From positions 7,015-67,732 of the forward strand of contig PAOW01000019.1 in NCBI GenBank assembly GCA_002710015.1: a DNA stretch of 60,718 nt. The letters are read 5' to 3'. The DNA comes from Methanobacteriota archaeon. GTDB taxonomy: Archaea; Thermoplasmatota; Poseidoniia; Poseidoniales; Poseidoniaceae. The position numbers and the translations under genes are program-made. The notes under the pieces were generated by a model. It did no database searches. It had not been told where the DNA came from and worked only from the letters and a program-made list of their open reading frames with translations. Positions 24,991 through 34,000 of this stretch are shown in pieces. How positions within the stretch are numbered: position 1 is the first letter of the stretch; every line of letters starts with the position of its first letter.

Positions 24991-25935
24991 TCACCCCATT
25001 ATTTCCTTTATCAGGACTCTTGCTGTATATGCCACAGCATCTTCGCTATCATAGTTGACCTCAAAACCAAGACCTTGCAGGCGTTTTATGTCTAGCATTG
25101 CTTTTGGAATATCCCCTGCCCAGCCTCTGTCACCACCAGTGTATTCAATCTGAGCACTTTTACAGCCTGTTTCTCTAATGACAATCGCTGCGATGTTTCT
25201 TACACTACATGTGTCATTTGAACCTAGGTTGTATAGGTTCATTGGTTCGTTTGTATTTTCAACAACGTGTAGCATTGCATCTACGCAGTCACCAACTTCC
25301 ATGTATGATTTTTCTTGCAAGCCGTTTCCTAGAACCTCTAATCTATTTGGATCAGCTTTTAGTTTGTGTATAAAGTCAAATATTACTCCGTGCGTTCCAC
25401 GTTCACCTATTATGTTTGCAAACCTGAAAACCCATGCCTGCAGTCCAAATGTCCCTACAAATGCACCAATGAGTCCTTCACTGCCTTGTTTAGATGCGCC
25501 ATATAAAGAGATGGGAATGCAAGGGCCATGATTTTCAGGTGTAGGCATAGGTGCATTTTCTCCATAAACAACTGAAGATGATGCGAATGCGATTTTATTT
25601 ACATTATTTATTCGCATAGATTCCAACACATTGTAAGTTGCGATTGTTCCTTCATTGAGGTCTGTATTTGTAATTCTTGTTCCCAGCCTAATATCTGGGT
25701 TGGCGGCAAGATGATAAACAATGTCAATATCATCCATCAGTGGAATAAGGTGCTCCAGATTTTTTAAGTCGATATTATGGAATTCAACGTTTCCTGAATC
25801 AATGTGCGCCTGTATAAAGTCTAAGACACCTGAGGAGAGGTTGTCAGCTACAACAACACTATCTCCCCTGGATACCAACCTGTCTACTAAATGAGACCCG
25901 ATGAAGCCAGCCCCACCGGTTACAAGTGCTCGCAT
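24991..25935 (-). CDS. NAD-dependent sugar epimerase/dehydratase (GalE-like)
   Basis: 314 residues of the short-chain dehydrogenase extended type. The N-terminal dinucleotide motif GGAGFIGSH is intact, and the catalytic SLYGASK (YxxxK) follows ASSSVVYGE. Members act on UDP- or GDP-sugars; substrate specificity cannot be read here, though GalE-like or UDP-GlcNAc 4-epimerase activity is typical. It is the first gene of the minus-strand run that continues into the thioredoxin-like, VKOR and His-rich genes, linking nucleotide-sugar supply with surface protein maturation. Confidence 0.88.
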   Translation of the reverse strand: MRALVTGGAGFIGSHLVDRLVSRGDSVVVADNLSSGVLDFIQAHIDSGNVEFHNIDLKNLEHLIPLMDDIDIVYHLAANPDIRLGTRITNTDLNEGTIATYNVLESMRINNVNKIAFASSSVVYGENAPMPTPENHGPCIPISLYGASKQGSEGLIGAFVGTFGLQAWVFRFANIIGERGTHGVIFDFIHKLKADPNRLEVLGNGLQEKSYMEVGDCVDAMLHVVENTNEPMNLYNLGSNDTCSVRNIAAIVIRETGCKSAQIEYTGGDRGWAGDIPKAMLDIKRLQGLGFEVNYDSEDAVAYTARVLIKEIMG

Positions 25936-26096
25936 GTCTAAGTCCTAACTTTTCTATAATTTAATATTCAGTGTAACATAATAAATTCACTTTCATCAGA
26001 CCTGTCAACAATATCTTCTATGTGTTTTGGCTAATTTTTGGTATCAATGCGAGTGGAACGGCGCACTAATAATACCAAGTTCCAGGAGTTGAAAAA

Positions 26097-26348
26097 ATGA
26101 CAAAAAACAACACAACAAACGAGCAAGAATATGAAAACACAAACACAAAGTTGGTCGGGTTTGCACGAAAATCTAACGCAGGGAAAGCAGTAAAGCTTTC
26201 CATTAATACCACAGCGTTTCAAGATTGTGCAACCTTCGTAACAAGTGATGGTCAGACTTACGTTCAATTGATAGTTAGTTTGAATGCTATGTCAAACCTT
26301 ATACAAGGAACAAAAGCGGTTACATCGATCAATCACCTATGCGATTAA
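26097..26348 (+). CDS. Small conserved archaeal protein of unknown function
   Basis: 83 residues, start ATG 26097 with AGGAG 8 nt before it. After a polar lead comes KLVGFARKSNAGKAVKLSINTTAF, then DGQTYVQLIVSLNAMSNLIQGTKAVTSI. I recall similar small euryarchaeal proteins with the VGFARKSNAGKAVKLSI pattern; their function is unknown and they may bind nucleic acid. The opposite-strand frame over 26031-26267 would encode a Cys/Phe-rich peptide without sense. It stands alone, followed by a hairpin. Confidence 0.7.
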   Translation: MTKNNTTNEQEYENTNTKLVGFARKSNAGKAVKLSINTTAFQDCATFVTSDGQTYVQLIVSLNAMSNLIQGTKAVTSINHLCD

Positions 26349-26353
26349 GGTAA

Positions 26354-26372
26354 TTCGGATCACAGGTCCGAA
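26354..26372 (+). terminator. Hairpin after the small conserved gene
   Basis: TTCGGA (26354-26359) and TCCGAA (26367-26372) pair perfectly around 7 nt, starting 5 nt after the stop of the 83-residue gene. It is a probable 3' end or stability hairpin. Confidence 0.35.
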
Positions 26373-26453
26373 TGCTTGTTATAGGATTATAAAGACAACA
26401 TTTACGATAATATCGCCGAATGACATATATTGGTCTAGATAATACGAATATAT

Positions 26454-27386
26454 ATGGAAACATCCAGTTTTGGTTTAAAAAAAATCGTTGCTGGTTTACC
26501 AATGTATAACGAAGAAGAAACTATTGGTTCTGTTGTAACACAAGTAAAACGTTACGTAGATAGCGTGATTTGTGTTGATGATGGTTCATCAGATTCAAGC
26601 GCAAAAATTGCAGAAGCTTGCGGCGCTTTGGTGCATAGACATAGGGTCAATCGAGGTTACGGCGGGGCTTTGAAATCACTTTTCGCAAAGGCTAGGGAAT
26701 TAGAAGCTGATTGTCTGATAATTCTAGATAGCGATGGTCAACATTTACCATCTGACATCCCAAAGTTGTTGGAACCTATTGGTAACGGAGATGCTGATTT
26801 CGTCATTGGTAGCCGATTTGTTGAGGGAGGTGGAAGTGAAGATATGCCAGCATATAGAAGGCTGGGCATAAAAGTGATCACAGCAGCATCTAACTTGTCA
26901 AGTGATTTAGAAATCCAAGACACTCAGTCGGGCTTTAGGGCATTCTCAAAACTTGCTATTGAAAGGTTGAGATTCGATTCTGAGGGTATGGAATTATCTC
27001 TGGAAATGCTAGAAGACGCACATGAGAAGAATTTGAAGATAACTGAAGTTCCCACAGTAATACGTTATGACGTACCCAAAGGCAGTAACTTTACCGCACT
27101 TTCGCATGGGTTTACAGTGCTTGCTTGGGCAATGTTATCTTTGTCCCAAAAGAAACCATTGCTGGTTTTAGGACTTCCTGGATTCGGATTATTCGCTGCT
27201 GGGGCGGCGATGGCATTGAATGCAGTAAATGGCATATCGGATTCTGTTGATGCACTTGTGGGGCCCGGTTTAACTGCAATATGGATTGGAGTTTTAGGAC
27301 TAGCAATGATGGCTACAGGCCTTGTTTTGCAATCCGCAAGGAACTTCCTAAGGCATCTTTTGATCAAAGAATTTGGACTTGCTTGA
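26454..27386 (+). CDS. GT2 (DPM1-like) glycosyltransferase with C-terminal helices
   Basis: 310 residues. GT-A fold: LPMYNEEETIG at the start, VDDGSSDSS, the metal-binding LDSDGQH (D92, D94), a GSRFVEG loop and DTQSGFRAFS. Two C-terminal helices (KPLLVLGLPGFGLFAAGA and LTAIWIGVLGLAMMATGLVL) anchor it in the membrane. Such proteins make dolichyl-phosphate sugars for glycosylating surface proteins or move sugars onto lipid. It ends about 25 nt before the RND-family gene, so they may be co-transcribed. Confidence 0.9.
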   Translation: METSSFGLKKIVAGLPMYNEEETIGSVVTQVKRYVDSVICVDDGSSDSSAKIAEACGALVHRHRVNRGYGGALKSLFAKARELEADCLIILDSDGQHLPSDIPKLLEPIGNGDADFVIGSRFVEGGGSEDMPAYRRLGIKVITAASNLSSDLEIQDTQSGFRAFSKLAIERLRFDSEGMELSLEMLEDAHEKNLKITEVPTVIRYDVPKGSNFTALSHGFTVLAWAMLSLSQKKPLLVLGLPGFGLFAAGAAMALNAVNGISDSVDALVGPGLTAIWIGVLGLAMMATGLVLQSARNFLRHLLIKEFGLA

Positions 27387-27411
27387 TTGCAATCGAACTA
27401 GCATAGCCTTC

Positions 27412-30249
27412 ATGGGTTTGATTGACATGCAGGTGAACATGGGAGGTTACAAAGAACTGTTTGGGGAATATTCACAGAGAGTTCGAGAGAAAACGGACTC
27501 CCTACTGGATGGTGCCTACACTCAAGTGTTAGCTCAACCCAAAACAACTCTAGTGATGCTAATCATACTGTCTGCATGGCTAGGTAATATCGGTACAAAT
27601 TTTCAGGATCAAATTGTTGATGATGTAGAAGTCTTCCTTCCAGAGGGGGCTGAATCAACCGACCTCCTGCTTGAGGTTAGAGAGGAGTGGTCAACGGATG
27701 TCGGATTTATCTACATCAAAACCCCCAATGCTGACGACCCAGCATTGTTTGGCGACGATTATAATGTTACTAATGTCGATATACTACATGAGATATCTTG
27801 GATAGAGGGTGATGATGAAAATAGAGATGATAGCCAGACCAAGAGAGGGCTAGACTGGAACAAACTCGATCATGGTAAAGAAGATGGTGTGCTCTGGATT
27901 ATCTCTGTTGCCCAGATTGTAAAGGAAATCAACTCTAGTGATGGAAGATTTAATGCAGCAATGTGTAAGAATCCTGGGGAAAGGCTAACTTCTCAGCTTA
28001 TCGATTGCAATGCATTAAACCAAATTCCAGGAGGAGACGGAGGCTTGTATGCTATTCCAAATGAGCAGCAACGGATTGATGAAATAGTGAATCAATCAAA
28101 TGGGTCGCTCGAATCTCTCGCCAAAGACACAAATGGGGACGGAGTATGGGATACCACTGCTGTCTTAGTTGGAATGATATCTGCAAATCAAATAAATGAG
28201 ACAGGAATTTGGAGTGATTACAAAGAATTCTTCGCACACATTGACAAAATCATTGCCGTGGAAAACCGGCCAGCAGAGTATCGTTTCACAGACATGACAC
28301 AGACGGGATTGTCAAAAATACTGGAAGATGTATCAGACGCCATATATTTGGACCTCTTGAACATGATGCCAATCTCATTATTTTTGACCGTGCTCATAAT
28401 AACTCTACTGCACCGTTCTTGGAAGGTAGTGATAATTTCTGGAACCCCTATCGTAATGGCCTTAGCCGTCACATTTGGAGCATCGGTTTTGCTTAAAATG
28501 ACACTTACTCCGATGATAATTGCAACATTCCCTATACTAATCGGCCTGGGTGTTGATTACGCCCTCCACATGGTCAATCGTATAGAAGAAGTTAGACGTA
28601 AACGCATCGATAAAGCTGTTGAGGATAATGAAATAAGAAGAAGGAAAGGTCAAGTTCTACAAGAAGTCCCAGACTTATGGGATCCAGAGTTTTACCGATC
28701 ATGCGTCATGGAAATGTCAAGAACAACTGGAATTGCAGTAATGATTTCGGCTGCTACAACCGTAATTGGATTTTCAGTGTTGATTTTGCCCAATATTGTC
28801 TCAATAATACCTATACGCTCTGTCGGGATGACCTTGGTAGCAGGAATAATTGCAACATTAGTCTTCTCGATGATATTGGTTCCGGTATTAATTTGGTTAC
28901 TAAAGTTCAACAAACGAACTAATCCTCCAATGTGGGGAACTATCTCAAGAGTTCCTGTAAAAAATTTCGCAGTCATAATAATGTTAGCTGGGCTAATCAC
29001 GTTTGCTGGCCTGACAAACCTCGATGAACTTGATAAACCAATTACTGGTTCAGATCAGACTCCAGACAACATACCATCTATGGAAGCAATGGTTGAATAC
29101 TCTCAAACATTCTCAGGTGGACAGACTTCTCTCTTCATATTCGACGCTTCAGAACACGTAAATGATCAGGAAATGAAAATACGTTCCTTAGCGGTTCTTG
29201 ATGCTATGGACCTGGTTGAAAATAAACTTGCTGAGATACCTTACACAAACACTACGAGTTTGATTACGTTCCTAGAGGCCATTCCTGTTTCGCTAACAGA
29301 ACCAACAACTGGTGTTTCATTGTATGAAGGGTCCTTGTGGGAATTATTGCATGAAGAATGCTGGGAATCAAACGAACCAAATTGCGCTACTTGGATGCTT
29401 TTGGATGCTACCTCAACAGATGGAAAAGGAAGAGAACACTTACGTAAGGACATGGTCAATGTTGCTTACGATACCTTGTCAAAAGAGGTTCAATGGATGT
29501 TGAGTAATGAAGCCGGAAGTAAGGCATTGGTATACGTAACACAACCTTACATGAATCTTGACAATGCAAGTCTGCTACGAGATGATATTGATCTAAAGTT
29601 GAGCGAGGAAATGAACGAACCAGGTATCCGAGTATCTCCTTTAACCGGAGGATTGCCTGTGAGTTTGGACATCAATGAAGGAATACATGAAACACAAAGC
29701 TACACAACATTGCTCACGCTTTTGATACTTACAATAGTGCTTTGTTTTGTATTTAGATCCTTCAGATTGGGTGTGCTTACAATGATACCCGTGGCTACCA
29801 TAATAATCTGGCAGCCACTATTGATGAGTTCGGGTGATGTAAACGTGAATATTTTCACTGCAATGATAGGTACTATTGTGTTTGGAATAGGTGTAGATGA
29901 TGCCATACACGTCATGCATAGAATCCAAGAAGAAGGGGAGTCTGCTGTCGGGATGACTAAAGCAGTAGAGAAAACTGGTCAAACGATCTTTGAAACAACA
30001 GCAACAACCGTAGCAGGTTTGGGTGCGGGGTTCTTTGTAGCATTCCCTGGCTTGGTTAATTTCTTCATTTTGATGATGCTCTTGATAGGATTTGCATTCT
30101 TGACAAGCGTGTTCTTACTGCCAGCTTGTATTACCGCTGAACATGTAATTAGGAGAAGAATAAAAGGAGAATCTAGGTTCATAGATTTCGGTGAAGGTGT
30201 TGTTCTTGCTGATGAGAATATGAAACCTGTTGACGCAATTATTGAGTAA
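27412..30249 (+). CDS. RND-superfamily (MMPL/Patched-like) membrane protein
   Basis: About 945 residues. Two halves each have a large extracytoplasmic loop and a block of helices. The helix-4 signatures GLGVDYALHMVNR and GIGVDDAIHVMHR contain the Asp residues used for proton coupling in RND proteins. The substrate is unknown; lipids, lipid-linked sugars or surface protein precursors are candidates. The frame opens at a TTG at 27373 inside the GT2 gene; ATGs at 27412, 27430 and 27442 are all possible, and I take the first. The first extracytoplasmic loop carries two Cys (AAMCKNPG, QLIDCNA), and the second has CWESNEPNC, likely disulfides. Confidence 0.88.
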   Translation: MGLIDMQVNMGGYKELFGEYSQRVREKTDSLLDGAYTQVLAQPKTTLVMLIILSAWLGNIGTNFQDQIVDDVEVFLPEGAESTDLLLEVREEWSTDVGFIYIKTPNADDPALFGDDYNVTNVDILHEISWIEGDDENRDDSQTKRGLDWNKLDHGKEDGVLWIISVAQIVKEINSSDGRFNAAMCKNPGERLTSQLIDCNALNQIPGGDGGLYAIPNEQQRIDEIVNQSNGSLESLAKDTNGDGVWDTTAVLVGMISANQINETGIWSDYKEFFAHIDKIIAVENRPAEYRFTDMTQTGLSKILEDVSDAIYLDLLNMMPISLFLTVLIITLLHRSWKVVIISGTPIVMALAVTFGASVLLKMTLTPMIIATFPILIGLGVDYALHMVNRIEEVRRKRIDKAVEDNEIRRRKGQVLQEVPDLWDPEFYRSCVMEMSRTTGIAVMISAATTVIGFSVLILPNIVSIIPIRSVGMTLVAGIIATLVFSMILVPVLIWLLKFNKRTNPPMWGTISRVPVKNFAVIIMLAGLITFAGLTNLDELDKPITGSDQTPDNIPSMEAMVEYSQTFSGGQTSLFIFDASEHVNDQEMKIRSLAVLDAMDLVENKLAEIPYTNTTSLITFLEAIPVSLTEPTTGVSLYEGSLWELLHEECWESNEPNCATWMLLDATSTDGKGREHLRKDMVNVAYDTLSKEVQWMLSNEAGSKALVYVTQPYMNLDNASLLRDDIDLKLSEEMNEPGIRVSPLTGGLPVSLDINEGIHETQSYTTLLTLLILTIVLCFVFRSFRLGVLTMIPVATIIIWQPLLMSSGDVNVNIFTAMIGTIVFGIGVDDAIHVMHRIQEEGESAVGMTKAVEKTGQTIFETTATTVAGLGAGFFVAFPGLVNFFILMMLLIGFAFLTSVFLLPACITAEHVIRRRIKGESRFIDFGEGVVLADENMKPVDAIIE

Positions 30250-30291
30250 TACCGGATAAAGCTTTATTCCACAACAAGATGAAGATATGTT

Positions 30292-30768
30292 ATGCAGAAC
30301 TTCTTCAAGAATGTAGATTTTAAAAACATCAATACGTATCTAAAATTAATTTTGTTCATACTCGTTGCTAACATTATCGGAACGAATATTTTCATCCCTG
30401 ACTACTTTGGATTGGATTTGCCATGGCACATTTGGAGTTGGAGCTTGATAGCAGATATTGTATTCATTTTCACAATGTCAGCATCGCTACTCATACCATT
30501 GGAACTTCATGCAAGAAGTAATTTCTTTGGAAAAACAGCGGCGTATGGAATTATGTCGGGCATTATGGTTTACATTGGTTATCTCGCGAGTTGGTATTTT
30601 GTTTGCTTACTTTCTGATGAATGGGATTTAGATGATTATGGATGGGTATTTTACGGTTATTGGGGAGCAATTGCCTGTGTGATTACATCTATGATAATTT
30701 TCAAATCAACGAATGAGCAAAAAGTGGAGAATGCAGGGAGTAAGCCCCTTTCTGTTCCCTTTCGGTGA
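30292..30768 (+). CDS. Polytopic membrane protein, unknown
   Basis: 158 residues with four predicted helices (about 17-35, 48-70, 82-106, 122-140) and a short polar C-terminus. No catalytic motif is seen. The last 14 codons overlap the 3' end of the RNase P RNA gene on the other strand, so the C-terminal sequence (AGSKPLSVPFR) is shaped by the RNA gene. It lies 42 nt after the RND gene. Confidence 0.65.
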   Translation: MQNFFKNVDFKNINTYLKLILFILVANIIGTNIFIPDYFGLDLPWHIWSWSLIADIVFIFTMSASLLIPLELHARSNFFGKTAAYGIMSGIMVYIGYLASWYFVCLLSDEWDLDDYGWVFYGYWGAIACVITSMIIFKSTNEQKVENAGSKPLSVPFR

Positions 30769-31028
30769 CTGCATTCAACTAAGCATCCTACCTGTCCCTA
30801 AGCGTGCAACGTTAACGGGACTGTTTGGACTTGCTCCAGTGGGGTTGCTCGTCTCATCGACATTATGGCAATCTCGTCCCTTCGGATTCATCGTACACAC
30901 CACATATCGTTCGTTTCTGCACCATTGACCGATCCATTTCTGTATCTCAACTTGTGTCGACCACTCGCACTGTGGAGAGGGGACTTTCCTCAGACTCGGG
31001 GTCTGTCAGCAGTCCTCCTGCATCCTCC
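30726..31028 (-). ncRNA. rnpB: RNase P RNA, archaeal
   Basis: Read on the minus strand, this 303-nt region shows the universally conserved blocks of RNase P RNA. CR-I is GAGGAAAGTCC (complement of 30981-30991). A block AACCCCACTGGAGCAAGTCC matches the conserved core around P10/P11. The 3' end is ACAGAAAGGGGCTTA, i.e. CR-V (ACAGAA at 30750-30755) and the P4 partner. The ends pair as P1: GGAGGATGCAGG (complement of 31017-31028) with CCTGCATTCTCC (complement of 30726-30737), 12 bp with G-U pairs. It is the catalytic RNA that removes 5' leaders from pre-tRNA. It begins 39 nt after the large surface protein stop on the same strand. Confidence 0.95.
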
Positions 31029-31067
31029 ATTGACCCGGAATTACTCTTTGCATTTCAAATCATTGAT

Positions 31068-34000
31068 TTAATCAAAGTCATCATCGTGCTCACCTTCTTT
31101 GTTTGATATAATCAGATAACCAAGTAAGCCAACCATCAAGAATACTATGATTCCAAATCCTGTGAGCATGGGTGTGCTAGCGCCTTCTAGGCCTTCTATG
31201 ACGTATTCTGAATCTCCTTCATCAACTTGCAAAGGTAATGTTCTCTCTGATATTCCATCTGGTGTCGTAACTTCGACCCATGATGCGCCAGAGTATTCTG
31301 GAATCCATTTTACATTAAACGATACTGAGGATTGTGAAGGGACTGAAACCATTATTGAATCGATTAATCTTCTCTCATTCCCATCCTCTATTACCTCAAC
31401 ATTGACCCTTGTTGAACCTGTCACCATACCTGTGTTTTGGACGGTAACGTTAATCATCACTGGATTATCTATGCTCGGATATTGTGTGGATATTACTATA
31501 TCATCAGAATCGATATTGAAGTGAGGTTCACGGTTTGCAAGCTGGAATATCGCAAGTGGATTGATACGGCTATTGAAGCTAGAGTCTATTTGTTGTCCTG
31601 CGAAATCTTCACCCTCGACCCATACCCACAGATCCCAAGATGTATCTCGACTAATCTCCGGTATCTTGGAATCTATGTCTAACGCAGCAAACAACGGAAT
31701 GGATACACCCGCACCGGTTCCAGCAATCAAACTCATTGATTGGTTACCGCTTAACAAAGCAAAATCTGGTATTGCTATGCCTTGTGGCAATAGCATCCAC
31801 TGTAATTTCATGGTATCAATATCAAGTCCCTGTGTTTCGTTAACAAGGACCTCGAAGACTAGATTGTTCCAATCTCTTTCCTGCACTAGCAACTCTGGAT
31901 TTGGGGACAATAGTTCGCTGACTTTTGGTATGTGTCCATCAACAACTATCCAAGCGGCCACATTTTTCTCGTCAGTTCGATCAATACCTCCTGCAGGCAG
32001 GTTGATTATGTCTAAAGTTATTGGATATATACCGGTCAATTCAGGAGCAGTTAGGAGAATTTCAGCCTTTCCATTTTGCGAGATTCCATATTGCTCTAGT
32101 GTATCAATAAACGCAACAATTTCGACGGTCGAGCTAACTGGTTTCATACTTTTACTCCATATTACCTCTGCGGACAATGTATTAGTTTCACCAGGGGCAA
32201 CAAATGCTGATGACTCACTGAAATTCACACTTGATGTATCGATTTCCATTTCACTTGAATATCTCCAAGATGTTCCAATTACACTGGTGTATGACTGCCC
32301 TGAATCATCTGTTACACTAACCATAGACCTCCTCTCGATTGAAGAATCAGGATTAAACGCCCAACCCAATGAAAACACAACTTCCAAGTCAAAATAGGCA
32401 TCAAAATGATGAGTATTTGGACTGATTGCACAACTTTGAAGGATTATGTTTGTTGTAGATGATGTGCAACCGTCAGCAGGAGACCAATTTATCAATAAAT
32501 TATCATTCAAATCAGTCGATAAATCAATGCTAATTTCATTAATGTCTCCATATCCATTGATGTCATGGAGCGGTATATTTAGTGAATAATTTTGATTGGG
32601 ATGTAACCAACCACTCAGAGTGGTAGATTCAAAATTTTCTTCAATCACACTTGGAGAACCATCTGGACCTAGTTGGATCATAAATAATGGCTCTGAAACT
32701 GAACCCGAACCCTCTAAATGATGTCCTGCAGGATCATACACTTCCAACCAGCCAGAAACTGAATCACCAACGCTTGCCCCGCTAAGGTCTAAAATTGTTG
32801 AATATTCTCCACTTGTTACATTGAGGTCTGTGGGTAAATTCAATTCAATGCTATTTTGGCCTGCCCATGTGGAGTTGATTTGTAATATCGCATGACGAGG
32901 TAAAACAGGTCGGTCACCTATCTCGAAGGACAAATATAGGGGTTGATATGAATCTCTGTGGTCAAGCGTATTGACATTGCTACTAATCAAAACTGGAGAC
33001 ACATCATCTATTACGAATGTTGCATTACTAGGAACTTTCCAAATGACATTTTGACCAGAAAAAGGAGTTACCTGTAACGAAAGGTCAAGTGGTGCAGTCG
33101 AAGAGTCAAATGTGCATTCCAAGGTCGCAATGCCGTCCAATATCTCAGTAGTTGTGTCTACCAAAATACCGTTTGAAAATAAATCAATTTTTACAGATGA
33201 TGAGCGAGGATAGTCTTCTAAATCTTCAAATGCAAATTCGATTTTTACTACGCATGGGTTTGAGGGATCGAAATATTTCGCCTCCCAATCTGACCTGGAT
33301 TCTTCAGAGAAAGACAAATACCAATCAACGACATCAATATCCTGTTCGACTCCCATGCTCCATCCTGAGCCAAATCGAATTTGGGCTGGCTGGGAGGACA
33401 CCCCTGCCATATCTATGGAGCTGGAAATTATGAGAGCCTCTTCATCAGGCCATAATGACGATATTTGTAATCGGTGAAAGAAAGTAACCTTTGACCCATT
33501 AAATTCGAAACTAAAATTGTTCAATATAACACCTTGATCGGTCATGCACGTGGCTCCTGTAAGATTACAGTGAACAGACCTTGTCCACTGTGTTCCTGAT
33601 AGAACAAATATCGAAGACCAAACTTCACTAGAAAAATGAGTTTGTGCATTCGAAACTTGGAGGTTTGATAAGTCAAAAGTTGAACTAAACTCATACCAAT
33701 TGTTACCCGCTACAAGAGTGTCTGTCTGATTAGTCATCTCAATGGATAACGGCATAGGACTTAGAATCGTTTGTAAATCAAATTCCTTGAGTAAGACACT
33801 ACCAGGATTATCCATTATCACTGGAATTGATATTGTCTTGAGACCAGATTTTGATGATGCTTGACTTAATTGGGCATTAATCGCAGAAACTATTGCCATC
33901 GATTCTTCAGTCGATATTTGAGCATCATATCTGTATGGAATTGAAAGACCTGAGGCAATTATTGGGCCATCCGATGATGATGTTACAGCTATTTCTAATT

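Noticed and set aside
26031-26267. Minus-strand 78-codon frame
   Set aside because: Cys/Phe-rich shadow of the plus-strand gene that has an SD and a conserved-looking sequence.
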